Part shown: positions 15,847 to 24,263 of the stretch, one piece after another
Layout: each line of letters starts with the position of its first letter
How positions within the stretch are numbered: the first letter of the stretch is position 1
Origin: CAZEJK01 sp964512045
GTDB lineage: Bacteria; Acidobacteriota; Thermoanaerobaculia; Thermoanaerobaculales; Sulfomarinibacteraceae
NCBI GenBank assembly: GCA_964512045.1
Contig: CAZEJK010000012.1
Coordinates: forward strand, 1-47,464
Length of the DNA: 47,464 bases
Direction: 5' to 3'
Notes under the pieces: model-generated
Database searches by the model: none
What the model saw: only the letters and a program-made list of their open reading frames with translations
What the model was told of the DNA's origin: nothing
Position numbers and translations under genes: made by a program

Positions 15847-17243
15847 TCGGTCCTCCTTGCTACCTCGGACGAGCCTGTGGCTCGCGAGGGCTCCATGTTG
15901 CCATCGTCACGAGGCGCCGGCAAGATAACGCGGGCCTCGAACCCCTGCTGCTCGAGGTTGATCAGCTCCAGCTGGCCGCCGTGCGCTCGGGCGATCCGTT
16001 CCGCGATCGCCAGACCGAGGCCGGTACCGCCTCTCCGCCGGGTGTAGAACGCCTCCAACACCCGCTGGAGCTCTTCTGTTGGTATCCCCTCACCGCGGTC
16101 CCGCACCACCAATGTCACCTGGTGGCCGTTCGCCTCCGCGGCCAGATCCACAACCCGCCGGTCCGGCGTCAGCTCCTCCACCGCCTGGACAGCGTTCAAC
16201 GTCAAGTTCATCAGCACCTGCCTGAGCTGAGCCGTATCGCCACTCACCCAACACCGTTCCACGGCGCGCACGCGCAGGTGCACACCACGAGCCTGCGCCT
16301 CCGCGCGGAGAAACTCGGCCACCCCGACAAGCAGATCCTCTGCTTGCATCACATCCCGCTGCAGCTGGGTCGGCCTGGCGTACGTGAGGAAGTCCGAGAC
16401 CAGCTGGGCCAGCCGGCCCACCTCCTTGCGCGTCGACGCCAACGACGTCTCTGCCTGCTCACCGCCGGCGCCGATGTCCTCCTCCAGGAGCTCGAGGTTG
16501 AGGTTGAGCGAGTTCAACGGGTTCCGAATCTCGTGCGCCAGATGCGCTGCCAGCGTACCGAGGGCGGCCATCTCCTCTGCCTCTCGTCGCTTCGCCTCGA
16601 GCCTTTGATTGCGCTGGATGACGTGCCAGACGAATGCGAACGCCCCGACCAGGGTCATCAGGGTCAGGCCCGCAACAGCAAACGTCTGGTACAGCAGCTG
16701 CGAGCGCAGGCGGGTCACCCGCTCGGCCAGCCGACCCTTGGACACGTTGAGCACGATCTCACCCAGATCGCCGAGCGGCGCGGCGATCTGATAGGACGTA
16801 TCGGTCTCCGTGACCTGATCTTGCAGGCTGCCCGACAGCTCCAGCTCGGACACGATCGGCTCGGGGAGTCGCTCGCTGGAACGGAGGTCGATCTGCATGA
16901 CCTCCTGGCCCCTTTCGTCGTACACCACCACTGACTTGTACAGCTGGCGCTCGGCAAGACCGGCGGCTCTGCGGACCAGCGCCTCTCTCCGGTTCTCGTA
17001 CACGAGGAACAGGTTGGTATCCTGCTCGTTCTCGGCTGTCATCTCACCGGCGATCTCGGTCAGCTCATCGCGACCGCTCAGGAGAACGTCCTCCAGGTAC
17101 CGACGCGACAGAGATCCCGCGATCAGATGACCGAACGTCAGGATGATCGCGAGGACCAACGTCGCGAACACCACCGCAGCCGCCGCATACTGGCGCCGCA
17201 GGCTACCGCCGCGTCTCCCCTCCTGTGTCGTGCTCCGAACCAC
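15843..17243 (-). CDS. Membrane sensor histidine kinase
   Basis: This is a 466-residue membrane kinase. A first membrane helix (about 20-45) is followed by a periplasmic sensor region of about 140 residues and a second helix (TFAVAGLTLMTLVGAFAFVW). A short coiled linker leads to the DHp domain with the phosphoacceptor His in LAAHLAHEIRNPLNSL. The ATPase domain has the N box in VLMNLTLNAVQAVEE, the G1 box DRGEGIP and the G2 box RGGTGLGLAIAERI. The GTG at 17243 is preferred over the one at 17255 because GGGAG lies five bases upstream. No response regulator lies next to it; the downstream gene encodes a secreted protein. It lies 101 bp after metK on the same strand. Confidence 0.9.
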   Translation of the reverse strand: MVRSTTQEGRRGGSLRRQYAAAAVVFATLVLAIILTFGHLIAGSLSRRYLEDVLLSGRDELTEIAGEMTAENEQDTNLFLVYENRREALVRRAAGLAERQLYKSVVVYDERGQEVMQIDLRSSERLPEPIVSELELSGSLQDQVTETDTSYQIAAPLGDLGEIVLNVSKGRLAERVTRLRSQLLYQTFAVAGLTLMTLVGAFAFVWHVIQRNQRLEAKRREAEEMAALGTLAAHLAHEIRNPLNSLNLNLELLEEDIGAGGEQAETSLASTRKEVGRLAQLVSDFLTYARPTQLQRDVMQAEDLLVGVAEFLRAEAQARGVHLRVRAVERCWVSGDTAQLRQVLMNLTLNAVQAVEELTPDRRVVDLAAEANGHQVTLVVRDRGEGIPTEELQRVLEAFYTRRRGGTGLGLAIAERIARAHGGQLELINLEQQGFEARVILPAPRDDGNMEPSRATGSSEVARRTE

Positions 17244-17344
17244 TCGTGCTCCCACCTCGGGGAATGCATGTTCTGTTCCATCTGCACAGCGACGGTCGCC
17301 ACGCCGCGCGGCCTCGCGATCCAGGGACCGCGACCAGCCTCACA

Positions 17345-18496
17345 TCACGCCGTGCATGCGTTCCGCAGGTCGTCGACCCGCTGGGTGCTCTCCCACGTAA
17401 ACTCTGGCTCACTCCGGCCAAAATGGCCGTACGCCGCCGTCTTGCGGTAGATCGGCCGAGACAGGTTGAGGTACGAGATGATGCCCTTCGGGGTCAGGGG
17501 GAAGACCTCGCGAACTGCACGCGCCAACCGGTCCTCATCCACCTCGCCGGTCCCCTTGGTATCGACCATGACGGAGACCGGGTCGGCGACTCCGATCGCG
17601 TACGCAAGCTGGACCTCCGCCCGGTCCGCCAACCCGGCGGCGACGACGTTCTTTGCGATGTGGCGCGCCATGTACGACGCCGACCTGTCCACCTTTGTCG
17701 GGTCCTTGCCGGAGAACGCACCGCCGCCGTGGCACCCCATCCCGCCGTAGGTGTCGACGATGATCTTCCGTCCGGTCAGGCCGCAGTCGCCCTGTGGGCC
17801 TCCGACCACGAACCGTCCCGTCGGGTTGATGTAGATCTTGGTGTCGGCATCGATCATGTCAGCCGGGACGACCTGCCCGATCACCTGCTCCCGGATCGCG
17901 CTGTGAATCTGCGCGTTCGTCACGTGATCGGCATGCTGACACGACACGACAACCGCCTCCACACGCAGGGGTCTGTACCCCTCGTACTCCACGGTCACCT
18001 GTGCCTTGCCGTCGGGACGAAGCCACTCCAAATCACCATCGTGCCGGGCCTCAGCGAGCCGTCGTGTCAGGCCGTGCGCCAGTGTGATGGGCAGCGGCAT
18101 CATCGACTCCGTCTCGGTACAGGCGTACCCGAACATCAGACCCTGATCGCCAGCACCACCGGGATCGACGCCCATGGCGATATCCGGCGACTGCGGATCA
18201 ATCGAGGAGATCACCGCACAGGTCTCGTAATCGAACCCGAAGATCGCTCGGGTATATCCGATACGCTTGATCGTTCCGCGAACGATCGCCGGGAAGTCCA
18301 CATACACCTCGGTGGAGATCTCACCGGCGATGAAGGCCAGACCGGTCGTCACCAGCGTCTCGCACGCAACTCGACCGTTCGGGTCGCCGCGGAGCACCGC
18401 GTCCAGGATCGCGTCGGAGATCTGATCCGCGATCTTGTCGGGATGACCCTCGGTCACGGACTCGGAGGTAAAGAGATGACGGATGTTCGGGTTCAT
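17345..18496 (-). CDS. metK: S-adenosylmethionine synthetase
   Basis: The enzyme makes SAM from methionine and ATP, the methyl and radical donor for the methyltransferase and radical SAM enzyme encoded elsewhere in the window. The 383-residue length is standard. Signature stretches are FTSESVTEGHPDKIADQISD (ATP/methionine site), GAGDQGLMFGYA, the glycine-rich loop in GGGAFSGKDPTKVDRSA and KGIISYLNLSRPIY near the C-terminus. The ATG at 18496 has GGGAGAG upstream. A consensus promoter at 18555-18583 gives a leader of roughly 50 nt, too short and unstructured for a known SAM riboswitch. Confidence 0.97.
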   Translation of the reverse strand: MNPNIRHLFTSESVTEGHPDKIADQISDAILDAVLRGDPNGRVACETLVTTGLAFIAGEISTEVYVDFPAIVRGTIKRIGYTRAIFGFDYETCAVISSIDPQSPDIAMGVDPGGAGDQGLMFGYACTETESMMPLPITLAHGLTRRLAEARHDGDLEWLRPDGKAQVTVEYEGYRPLRVEAVVVSCQHADHVTNAQIHSAIREQVIGQVVPADMIDADTKIYINPTGRFVVGGPQGDCGLTGRKIIVDTYGGMGCHGGGAFSGKDPTKVDRSASYMARHIAKNVVAAGLADRAEVQLAYAIGVADPVSVMVDTKGTGEVDEDRLARAVREVFPLTPKGIISYLNLSRPIYRKTAAYGHFGRSEPEFTWESTQRVDDLRNACTA

Positions 18497-18554
18497 GCAG
18501 CTCTCCCTTCACACGCCAGGAGTAGTGAATGCTCGTGTCACGCACGGGCCGGGT

Positions 18555-18583
18555 ACGCTACCACCTCCACCGGCACCGGTCAA
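18555..18583 (-). promoter_or_regulatory. Consensus promoter of metK
   Basis: On the minus strand TTGACC (18583-18578), a 17-bp spacer and TAGCGT (18560-18555). It overlaps the last codons of the upstream gene, so metK need not depend on read-through from the envelope cluster. Confidence 0.7.
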
Positions 18584-19770
18584 CGTACAACCTCAGACGG
18601 CGCCACAGGATCGGCCCCGAGATGACGGAGCATCGGCCATGTCTCGGCAAGCACTGTGACTGTGGATGCACGGACATGGCCAATCGCCAGCGCCCAGCCG
18701 TCGAGGCGAGCGAGCTCCACTGCCTCTTCGAGCTGCCTCTTGATCGCTGCAGGACGCTGATCGTTGTCCAAAAACACGTGCCGCCGCGCGGTCGGAACGC
18801 CCTGAGCGCGGGCAGCGTCCTCTGCAACCGTTGCCACCGTCGTTCGTGAGTCCACGAAGAACAGCCCTCGCACCGAGAGCTCCTGCAGCACCCAGGTCAT
18901 CGTCCGAAGATCGGCCGTCGCCTTCGACCCCATATGGTTGTTGACGCCCACCACATGCGGAACACTGTTGAGTGCAGACCGGACGGCCATCCGAATCTCA
19001 TTCTCGTGCATCGCCACCCGAACCGCCCCTGGCCCAGGACGGCCGCTCGGATCCTCCGGCTCCATGGGTAAATGGAGGAGCACCTCGTGCCCGGCATCGT
19101 GCATGCGAGCAGCCCAGCGGGAGGAGTGCGGCAGGTGGGGCAAGACCGCAACCGCCACCGGCGCCGGTAGTGCAGCAACCGCATCCAGCTGCTCCAGGCT
19201 GTTACCCGCGTCATCCAAGATCACCGCCAGACGCCCGCGCGAGCCGGGCGCCGGACGGCGGCGTGGCTCCGGGGTCGGGGTCGGCTCTCGAGCCGCAACG
19301 ACCTCTGTACCCGGCAGGAGAATGTTGACATCGAAGACCTCCACGCCCAGGTCGATGCGCATGGCGATACCGTCGTGGCCGCTGACATCACGCCGCGTCG
19401 TACCGTCCCACCGTCGCGCCTCGGCTTCGAGACCATCGGCGAGACGTACCGCACTCTCGGGGTCCGACATCTCCACGGTCCAGTGCCGCACGAACTCGCC
19501 GTCCACCTTCTCGATCGACGCGTCGGCCTGTACGGCGTCTCGCGCTGCTCCATGCCGCTCGGCGATCGCGCGAACACGGTCGCCGAACTCCGCTCCCTCG
19601 CCGGGGCTCGCACTCACCATCGACCCCTGCCTGGTGGTCGGCGCCGCACCGCTACCGCCGTCACGCAGCAGAAACCAGAGAACGCCAAAAAGACCTGCGA
19701 GCACGGCGCACACGACGATCGCCCGCGGGACCGTCACTTCCGACCGATTCCGACGGCGTCGGGCGCTCAC
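18580..19770 (-). CDS. Divergent polysaccharide deacetylase family protein (YibQ-like)
   Basis: The 396-residue product has one N-terminal membrane anchor (IVVCAVLAGLFGVLWFLL), a linker of about 150 residues with a Pro/Thr-rich segment, and a C-terminal domain of the divergent polysaccharide deacetylase family. That domain shows AVILDDAGNS, LLHLPMEPED, GVNNHMGSKAT, FFVDSRTTVATVA, HVFLDND and AIGHVRASTV, all hallmark stretches. Family members lie in the periplasm and are thought to act on peptidoglycan or other glycans, though activity is poorly known. The GTG start overlaps the S41-like gene as GTGA. The order envC-like, S41-like, yibQ-like is a widespread envelope cluster, so a role in cell-wall remodelling is likely. 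Confidence 0.88.
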   Translation of the reverse strand: MSARRRRNRSEVTVPRAIVVCAVLAGLFGVLWFLLRDGGSGAAPTTRQGSMVSASPGEGAEFGDRVRAIAERHGAARDAVQADASIEKVDGEFVRHWTVEMSDPESAVRLADGLEAEARRWDGTTRRDVSGHDGIAMRIDLGVEVFDVNILLPGTEVVAAREPTPTPEPRRRPAPGSRGRLAVILDDAGNSLEQLDAVAALPAPVAVAVLPHLPHSSRWAARMHDAGHEVLLHLPMEPEDPSGRPGPGAVRVAMHENEIRMAVRSALNSVPHVVGVNNHMGSKATADLRTMTWVLQELSVRGLFFVDSRTTVATVAEDAARAQGVPTARRHVFLDNDQRPAAIKRQLEEAVELARLDGWALAIGHVRASTVTVLAETWPMLRHLGADPVAPSEVVR

Positions 19771-20891
19771 GCGGCCTCGGCGTACCGCTCCAGGACGAGC
19801 GCAACCGCACGCTCCAGCGCCCGGTCGGGGGCATCCTCGTCCGGCTCCACCACGACGGTCGGCTCCAACCCCGCATCGTCCAGCGGTTTCCCTTCGGGTC
19901 CGAGCCAGCTCGCAACCGGCAGCCAGAGATGCAGATCTTCATCGTGCACGAGCTGGCTGTGGCGGGCATGACCCGCCGTGGTTGCACCGACAATCGGCGC
20001 TCCGAGCCGAGCAAACGCTGCCGCGAGGACCTCACCAACCCCCTCCGTGGTTGGGCTCACCACGACAACGGGCAGCTCCGCCGCAACCGTGGATCCTGTT
20101 GCCGCAAACTGGCGCTCGCCCGCCTTGGTGCCTTTCCAGTGCCCCAACACTCCCTCGGCAGCGAACAGATCGGCGACGGCGATCGCCTCGGACTCCAGCC
20201 CCCACGCCAGCTCCCGCAGGTCCAGGACGACCGGTGGCGAGCTCTGCAGCCTCTGCCGTAGCTCCTCCGAGGTTCCCGCCGCCAACGCCCGGATCGACAC
20301 CACCGGCACCTCATCGAGAACCCGATGGTCCACGGGCTCGAGCTGCCATGCTTGGGGCTCCAGCACCACCGTACGCCGCTCGTCGACGGTCTGATCCACA
20401 ACAGTCAGCTCGACGGCCTGTGCCTCGCGATACTTCCGCCACAGCTCCATCCGGATCTGCCACGACGCCCGGCCGAGGGAGTTGACTCCATCGATCCGCT
20501 CGATGATCTCCCACTGCTGAAGACCGGACTGGGCTGCCGGAGAGCCCGGAAGCACCTGGCGAACCGCGGCGGAGTCCAACCGCTGGGTGAGCATCAGGCC
20601 AAACGCCGGCGGCGCCTCGACCATCTGCTGAAACTCATCCAGCTCCTCCTCCGCGAGGAGCGCCGCTGAAGGATCCAGAGACCACAGTAAACCCGCCACC
20701 AGGCCGCTCTCGAGCTGCTCCGGGTTCACCGGGTCCACGTAGTTGTTGGAGACGAGGTACAGCACCTCACCCAGGTTGCCCAACGCGCGATACAGGTCAT
20801 CCCCGATCCGGCCGGCAGCCAGCAGTACGCCCGCCACGAGCACAGTCACGCAAACCGAGCCAACCAGGAACCACCGTCGAATACGTCCCAT
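19767..20891 (-). CDS. S41/CtpA-like protein lacking the catalytic Ser and Lys
   Basis: This 374-residue protein has an N-terminal membrane anchor (about 7-27) and follows the carboxy-terminal processing protease layout: a cap segment, a PDZ domain at about 95-165 (GLMLTQRL, VLPGSPAAQSGLQQWEIIERIDGV) and the S41 core. In my hand alignment the nucleophile segment (usually SASASE) reads TEGVGE, with Gly at the Ser position (about residue 284). The Lys of GKG is replaced by His at about 308. It is also shorter than active CtpA proteins. It is therefore probably a non-catalytic adaptor unless other residues substitute. It sits between the EnvC-like and YibQ-like genes, overlapping the latter by GTGA. 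Confidence 0.8.
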   Translation of the reverse strand: MGRIRRWFLVGSVCVTVLVAGVLLAAGRIGDDLYRALGNLGEVLYLVSNNYVDPVNPEQLESGLVAGLLWSLDPSAALLAEEELDEFQQMVEAPPAFGLMLTQRLDSAAVRQVLPGSPAAQSGLQQWEIIERIDGVNSLGRASWQIRMELWRKYREAQAVELTVVDQTVDERRTVVLEPQAWQLEPVDHRVLDEVPVVSIRALAAGTSEELRQRLQSSPPVVLDLRELAWGLESEAIAVADLFAAEGVLGHWKGTKAGERQFAATGSTVAAELPVVVVSPTTEGVGEVLAAAFARLGAPIVGATTAGHARHSQLVHDEDLHLWLPVASWLGPEGKPLDDAGLEPTVVVEPDEDAPDRALERAVALVLERYAEAA

Positions 20892-20995
20892 AGTCCTCTC
20901 ACCCCTTTACGGTCAACCGTCCACCACGATCCCCAGCGCGTCGAGCCCCGGCGCAAGCCCCGCACTCCAGCGACGAGCCGCCCCCGCGTTCCATG

Positions 20996-22126
20996 TCACA
21001 ACCGTAACCATAGTCTGGGATCCGTAGGCTCTCCGTTCACGCGGATCTCGAAGTAGAAGTTCCCGCCCTCTTTCTCCGGACCGGCGATGCCGACCGGCCC
21101 TCCCATGCTCACCCGCTGATCCGCATCCACCAGCACCGACGTCATCCCGGTGAGCACCGAGAAGACGTCGCCGCCGTGATCGACCACCACCATATTCCCG
21201 TAACCCTTGAAGTAACCGGCGTATGCCACCACACCTGGGAAAACCGATCGGACCTCTTCCCGTGGCGGAGCATGGAGACGGATGCCGTTGCAGATCGTAT
21301 ATGTCGCATACTTCTCGAGGAAATGCTTGCCGAAGGTCCGCGCAACGGGGCCACGAGTGGGCCACGGCAACGCACCACGGAACTGGCGGATGTCGTCCGT
21401 GCCCGTGATCCGCTCGTGGTTTGCAAGCCGCTCGAGGAGCCGCCGCAGCGCTGCAGCCCGGGCCTGCATGTCCTCAAGCTCGTTTCGGGTCGCCTCGCGA
21501 CGCGCCTGCATCGTCTCGAGCTGTCGCTCGACCCGGCCGCGAACCTCCGTCAGCTCTGCACGACGGCTCTCCAGCTCGACGGTCTCCCGCCGTGCATCCT
21601 CGATCCGCTGACTCAGCTGCGCCAGCCGGTTGCGACGCTCGGACTGAAGCCTGGCGTACTCGTCCATCGCCGCGAGCTGCCCGCGCGTCAGCACCACCAC
21701 GGTCTCCAGGCTCTGCTTCAGCTCGCCTCCCTTCGCTCCGTCAAATACGAGCTGCAGTGGCCCGGGTTCTCCGAGCAACGCCGCCATCTCGAGATAGATC
21801 CGCAGCGACGACCGTCGGTCCTTCAAGCGTTCTGACAGCTGCTCCACCTCGAGGCGCAGGGCCGCGATCTCGGACCTCCGCCTGGTCAGCTCGACCTCCA
21901 GCTCGGCGACCCGCGCCTCGGCGAGCTCGAGCTCGGTGGAGAGACGCTCGCGGCGAGCCTGAACGTCGCCGACCTGATCGTCGAGGCGCTCGAGGCGTTC
22001 GCGCAGCCTCTCGATTCTCTGCCGCACTGCGCTCAGCTCCTCATCCGGGGCATCGTCGGACGCCCAACTGCTGGGCGCAAGAGCCATTCCGAGCACGGCG
22101 CAGCCGACCAGGCACAGCCACCTCAT
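20996..22126 (-). CDS. EnvC-like periplasmic coiled-coil protein with degenerate LytM domain
   Basis: The 376-residue product starts with a signal peptide (RWLCLVGCAVLGMALAPSSWA). Two long coiled-coil blocks run to about residue 250 (heptads rich in Glu, Arg, Leu), and a C-terminal LytM/M23 domain spans about 262-376. The fold pattern is clear (FPGVVAYAGYFKGYGNMVVV, VGIAGPEKEGGNFYFEIR). All expected zinc ligands are replaced: the HxGID site reads NGIRL, the YAHL site reads LTGM and the HLHFEIR site reads FYFEIR. E. coli EnvC is likewise catalytically dead and activates amidases at division. The ATG at 22126 has a TANNNT box 7 nt upstream and no ribosome site. It leads the cluster with the S41-like and YibQ-like genes. 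Confidence 0.87.
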   Translation of the reverse strand: MRWLCLVGCAVLGMALAPSSWASDDAPDEELSAVRQRIERLRERLERLDDQVGDVQARRERLSTELELAEARVAELEVELTRRRSEIAALRLEVEQLSERLKDRRSSLRIYLEMAALLGEPGPLQLVFDGAKGGELKQSLETVVVLTRGQLAAMDEYARLQSERRNRLAQLSQRIEDARRETVELESRRAELTEVRGRVERQLETMQARREATRNELEDMQARAAALRRLLERLANHERITGTDDIRQFRGALPWPTRGPVARTFGKHFLEKYATYTICNGIRLHAPPREEVRSVFPGVVAYAGYFKGYGNMVVVDHGGDVFSVLTGMTSVLVDADQRVSMGGPVGIAGPEKEGGNFYFEIRVNGEPTDPRLWLRL

Positions 22127-22133
22127 GGAGCGA

Positions 22134-22139
22134 ATTGTA
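22134..22139 (-). promoter_or_regulatory. Putative -10 element, leaderless envC-like message
   Basis: TACAAT on the minus strand is followed by TCGCTCC and the ATG at 22126. The 7-nt spacing and absence of a Shine-Dalgarno sequence suggest a leaderless transcript. Confidence 0.5.
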
Positions 22140-22230
22140 ACGCGGCACAGCGCACCAGCTTCGCGGGATGGCTCGAGCGCCCCCCACGCACGAAACGGGC
22201 TGGTTCTCAGGACGCTGTGCGGACGGGCAG

Positions 22231-23289
22231 TCAACGAAACTGTCTGAGCGTGACCCGCAGACGGCGACTCTGTCGTCTCGCGGCTCGCCACTGAATCAAG
22301 ATAGGGCTCTGATAGCGACCCGATACGATTCGTGGCCGACCCGGCTGACCGGCGTCCGACACGAGCAGACTCGCCGCTCGCTTGAACCGCAACCGCCGCC
22401 GAGCGGGAATTGCCATCAACCGCGTCAGCGTCCTTTCCGTGAAGGTTCCTTGCAGCCCGGCACCAATAACCAGCCGCTTGAGCAGCTGGACGACGTCGTA
22501 GCGCGCATACCCCATCGACTTCGCCGGGATGGCGCGGGGATCCGCCAGCATCCGTCGGCCCTGGTACGCCATGAACTTCACCGGGTTACTGAGCACCTCG
22601 GCGAGGTCGTGTCGCATCAGGAGCGTCTCGTACTCGTTGACGGTGATCCCCACGTCAGTCTCGTCAGCTTCGAGCTCGAGCTCGACACGGCCCGACTCGA
22701 TCGGCCAGCGTGCCAACAGCCCACCGACGACCGCGTCGAAGCCAGTGCTGGGATGTCGAAGGTTGACCGAGTCGATCTCGTGGGCAGTGGTCGGCACATC
22801 CCACGTCACCGAGTCGATGACCTCCTCCTCGTCGAACGCCAACACGGTGGTGTGGCGGGTCCGCGGTGTGCCCTCGTTGACGCCATCCAGGTCGACGAAG
22901 AAGACCGGCTGACCGGGACGGTTGGTGTAGCACACACAGTTGCGGAGACCCGCAGAAATGAAGGTCAGGTGCGAGTCGCCATTGCGGGGTTCGACCGCCC
23001 GCTCTGCCTCGCTGAGCTCCTCGCGAAGGTGCATCTTGTCGTGCTCGTAGTCCGCCCCCTCGGGGAAAATTCGCTGGAAGCGCCGGAAGAAGTGGTCCAA
23101 ACGGAAGTCGAGCCGTTCACACTGACTCTGGTCCAGGTAGCCAGCCGTGGTGTGGAGTGAGCAGTAAAACGCACGCCGATGACTACCGAGGACATCCCCG
23201 TGCTGAGCGCGGATTCTCTCGGCCACATCGATCAGGTCGAACCGCTTCTCCGGTGTGAGGGTCAGCGCAAACTGCCTCGGACTCGCCAC
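22231..23289 (-). CDS. YjbQ/UPF0047-like protein with a long C-terminal extension
   Basis: The first 160 or so of 352 residues resemble the YjbQ (UPF0047) family, which is linked to thiamin phosphate synthase-like activity. Recognisable segments are AFYCSLHTTAGYLDQS, YEHDKMHLREEL, GDSHLTFISAGL, and PVFFVDLDGVNEGTPRTRHT at the usual metal-binding core. YjbQ proteins normally end near residue 140. Here about 190 more residues follow with no family I recognise (GYARYDVVQLLKRLVIGAGLQ). The tail is very rich in Arg. The GTG at 23289 is chosen because AGGAGG lies nine bases upstream. It is expressed from its own promoter region and is separated by about 100 bp from the EnvC-like gene. Confidence 0.68.
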   Translation of the reverse strand: MASPRQFALTLTPEKRFDLIDVAERIRAQHGDVLGSHRRAFYCSLHTTAGYLDQSQCERLDFRLDHFFRRFQRIFPEGADYEHDKMHLREELSEAERAVEPRNGDSHLTFISAGLRNCVCYTNRPGQPVFFVDLDGVNEGTPRTRHTTVLAFDEEEVIDSVTWDVPTTAHEIDSVNLRHPSTGFDAVVGGLLARWPIESGRVELELEADETDVGITVNEYETLLMRHDLAEVLSNPVKFMAYQGRRMLADPRAIPAKSMGYARYDVVQLLKRLVIGAGLQGTFTERTLTRLMAIPARRRLRFKRAASLLVSDAGQPGRPRIVSGRYQSPILIQWRAARRQSRRLRVTLRQFR

Positions 23290-23361
23290 TGAAGGTCGCC
23301 TCCTCACGGCCGCGCACGCACCGGGCCGTCACTGTGCGCAAGACGCACGGACAGGTGGCAT

Positions 23362-23396
23362 ATTCCAATCGCCACCGACCGGTTGTCAATACAACC
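23362..23396 (-). promoter_or_regulatory. Promoter region with palindrome for the YjbQ-like gene
   Basis: On the minus strand TTGACA (23389-23384) is a perfect -35. GAATAT about 18 bp downstream is a weak -10. The -35 lies inside the inverted repeat GGTTGT-N4-ACAACC (23381-23396), which could be an operator. Confidence 0.5.
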
Positions 23397-23457
23397 ACCA
23401 CACTCCGCCCTCCAGGTGACACAACGAGGGAAGATCTGTGGCAATCCGATGGCGCGC

Positions 23458-24225
23458 TCAGCCGTTTGAGCCGACAGTGGCGAGGAGTCGCTGGTTCACG
23501 GGAACCGGCATCTGCAGCTGGTGGGCCAGCTTGACCACCGCGCCGTTGCGGTACTCCAGCGCCTTGGCCGAGCTGGCCTTGACCCACGACAGCGGCTGCA
23601 CCGTATCCACGAAATCTGACCACACGCCGGGAGGTGGAGTGACGCCAGCTGCTCGTGCGCACACCTCGACACTTTCGGTGAACACTGCCTCCGCCTCGTC
23701 CGCGCGTTGCTCGAGGTAGGCACCGAGCGAAAGGCGATGCACCGCCAACGGGAGACCCACCACACAGTTGAAACCCATCTTGTCGGCATCCAGCTCGGCA
23801 AAACGATCGCGATCTGCGACCACCTCTGCGGCGATATCGACCCCGTTCAAAGCAGTTACCATCTCCTGTGCTCGCGGCCCGCAGAACGGGCTCGGTCGCA
23901 GCACTCGGAAGAACGAGCCCTTCGCGGTGAACCAGATCAGGCCGCGGGTGATGTCCTCTCGCCCTTCCAGCAGGGGACGGATCCAGCCGTTCTGCACGAG
24001 CACGATCTGATCGTCCGCGATGCCCGCTCCGTCCAGCCGACCAAGCACGGCTTCCAGGACCTCTTCGCGAACGCAGACGACGCGCAGGCCGGGCTCGTCG
24101 CTCGCCGCCCGCTCCCAACCCTCGTCGCGAGTCACCTGGACCACACGCATCCCGTCGGTCTGAAGTGCCGAGGCGAGGCGGCTACCCACCTCACCCATTC
24201 CGATCACGAACGCAGTCTCACTCAT
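23458..24225 (-). CDS. PanE/ApbA-like NAD(P)-dependent reductase
   Basis: The 255-residue product begins with a dinucleotide-binding fold (AFVIGMGEVGSRLASAL, a GxGxxG at about residues 8-13). It continues like ketopantoate reductases: LVQNGWIRPLLEG near the usual conserved Asn, GLIWFTAKGSF, then a helical C-terminal domain with DKMGFNCVVG, where the catalytic Lys-Asn pair of PanE proteins is found. It is shorter than typical PanE (about 300), so the substrate may differ from ketopantoate. The ATG at 24225 has GGGAG five bases upstream. It lies 38 bp downstream of the TauE/SafE gene on the same strand and may be co-transcribed with it. Confidence 0.7.
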   Translation of the reverse strand: MSETAFVIGMGEVGSRLASALQTDGMRVVQVTRDEGWERAASDEPGLRVVCVREEVLEAVLGRLDGAGIADDQIVLVQNGWIRPLLEGREDITRGLIWFTAKGSFFRVLRPSPFCGPRAQEMVTALNGVDIAAEVVADRDRFAELDADKMGFNCVVGLPLAVHRLSLGAYLEQRADEAEAVFTESVEVCARAAGVTPPPGVWSDFVDTVQPLSWVKASSAKALEYRNGAVVKLAHQLQMPVPVNQRLLATVGSNG

Positions 24226-24263
24226 GACGTCTCCCATCCGATCACCAACGATCGAGCGTCACG

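Noticed and set aside
18497..18580. SAM riboswitch upstream of metK
   Set aside because: The consensus promoter at 18555-18583 leaves a leader of only about 50 nt with no recognisable SAM riboswitch core.
17225..18625. 466-codon open frame opposite metK
   Set aside because: MetK is certain on the other strand; the long frame follows from codon bias.
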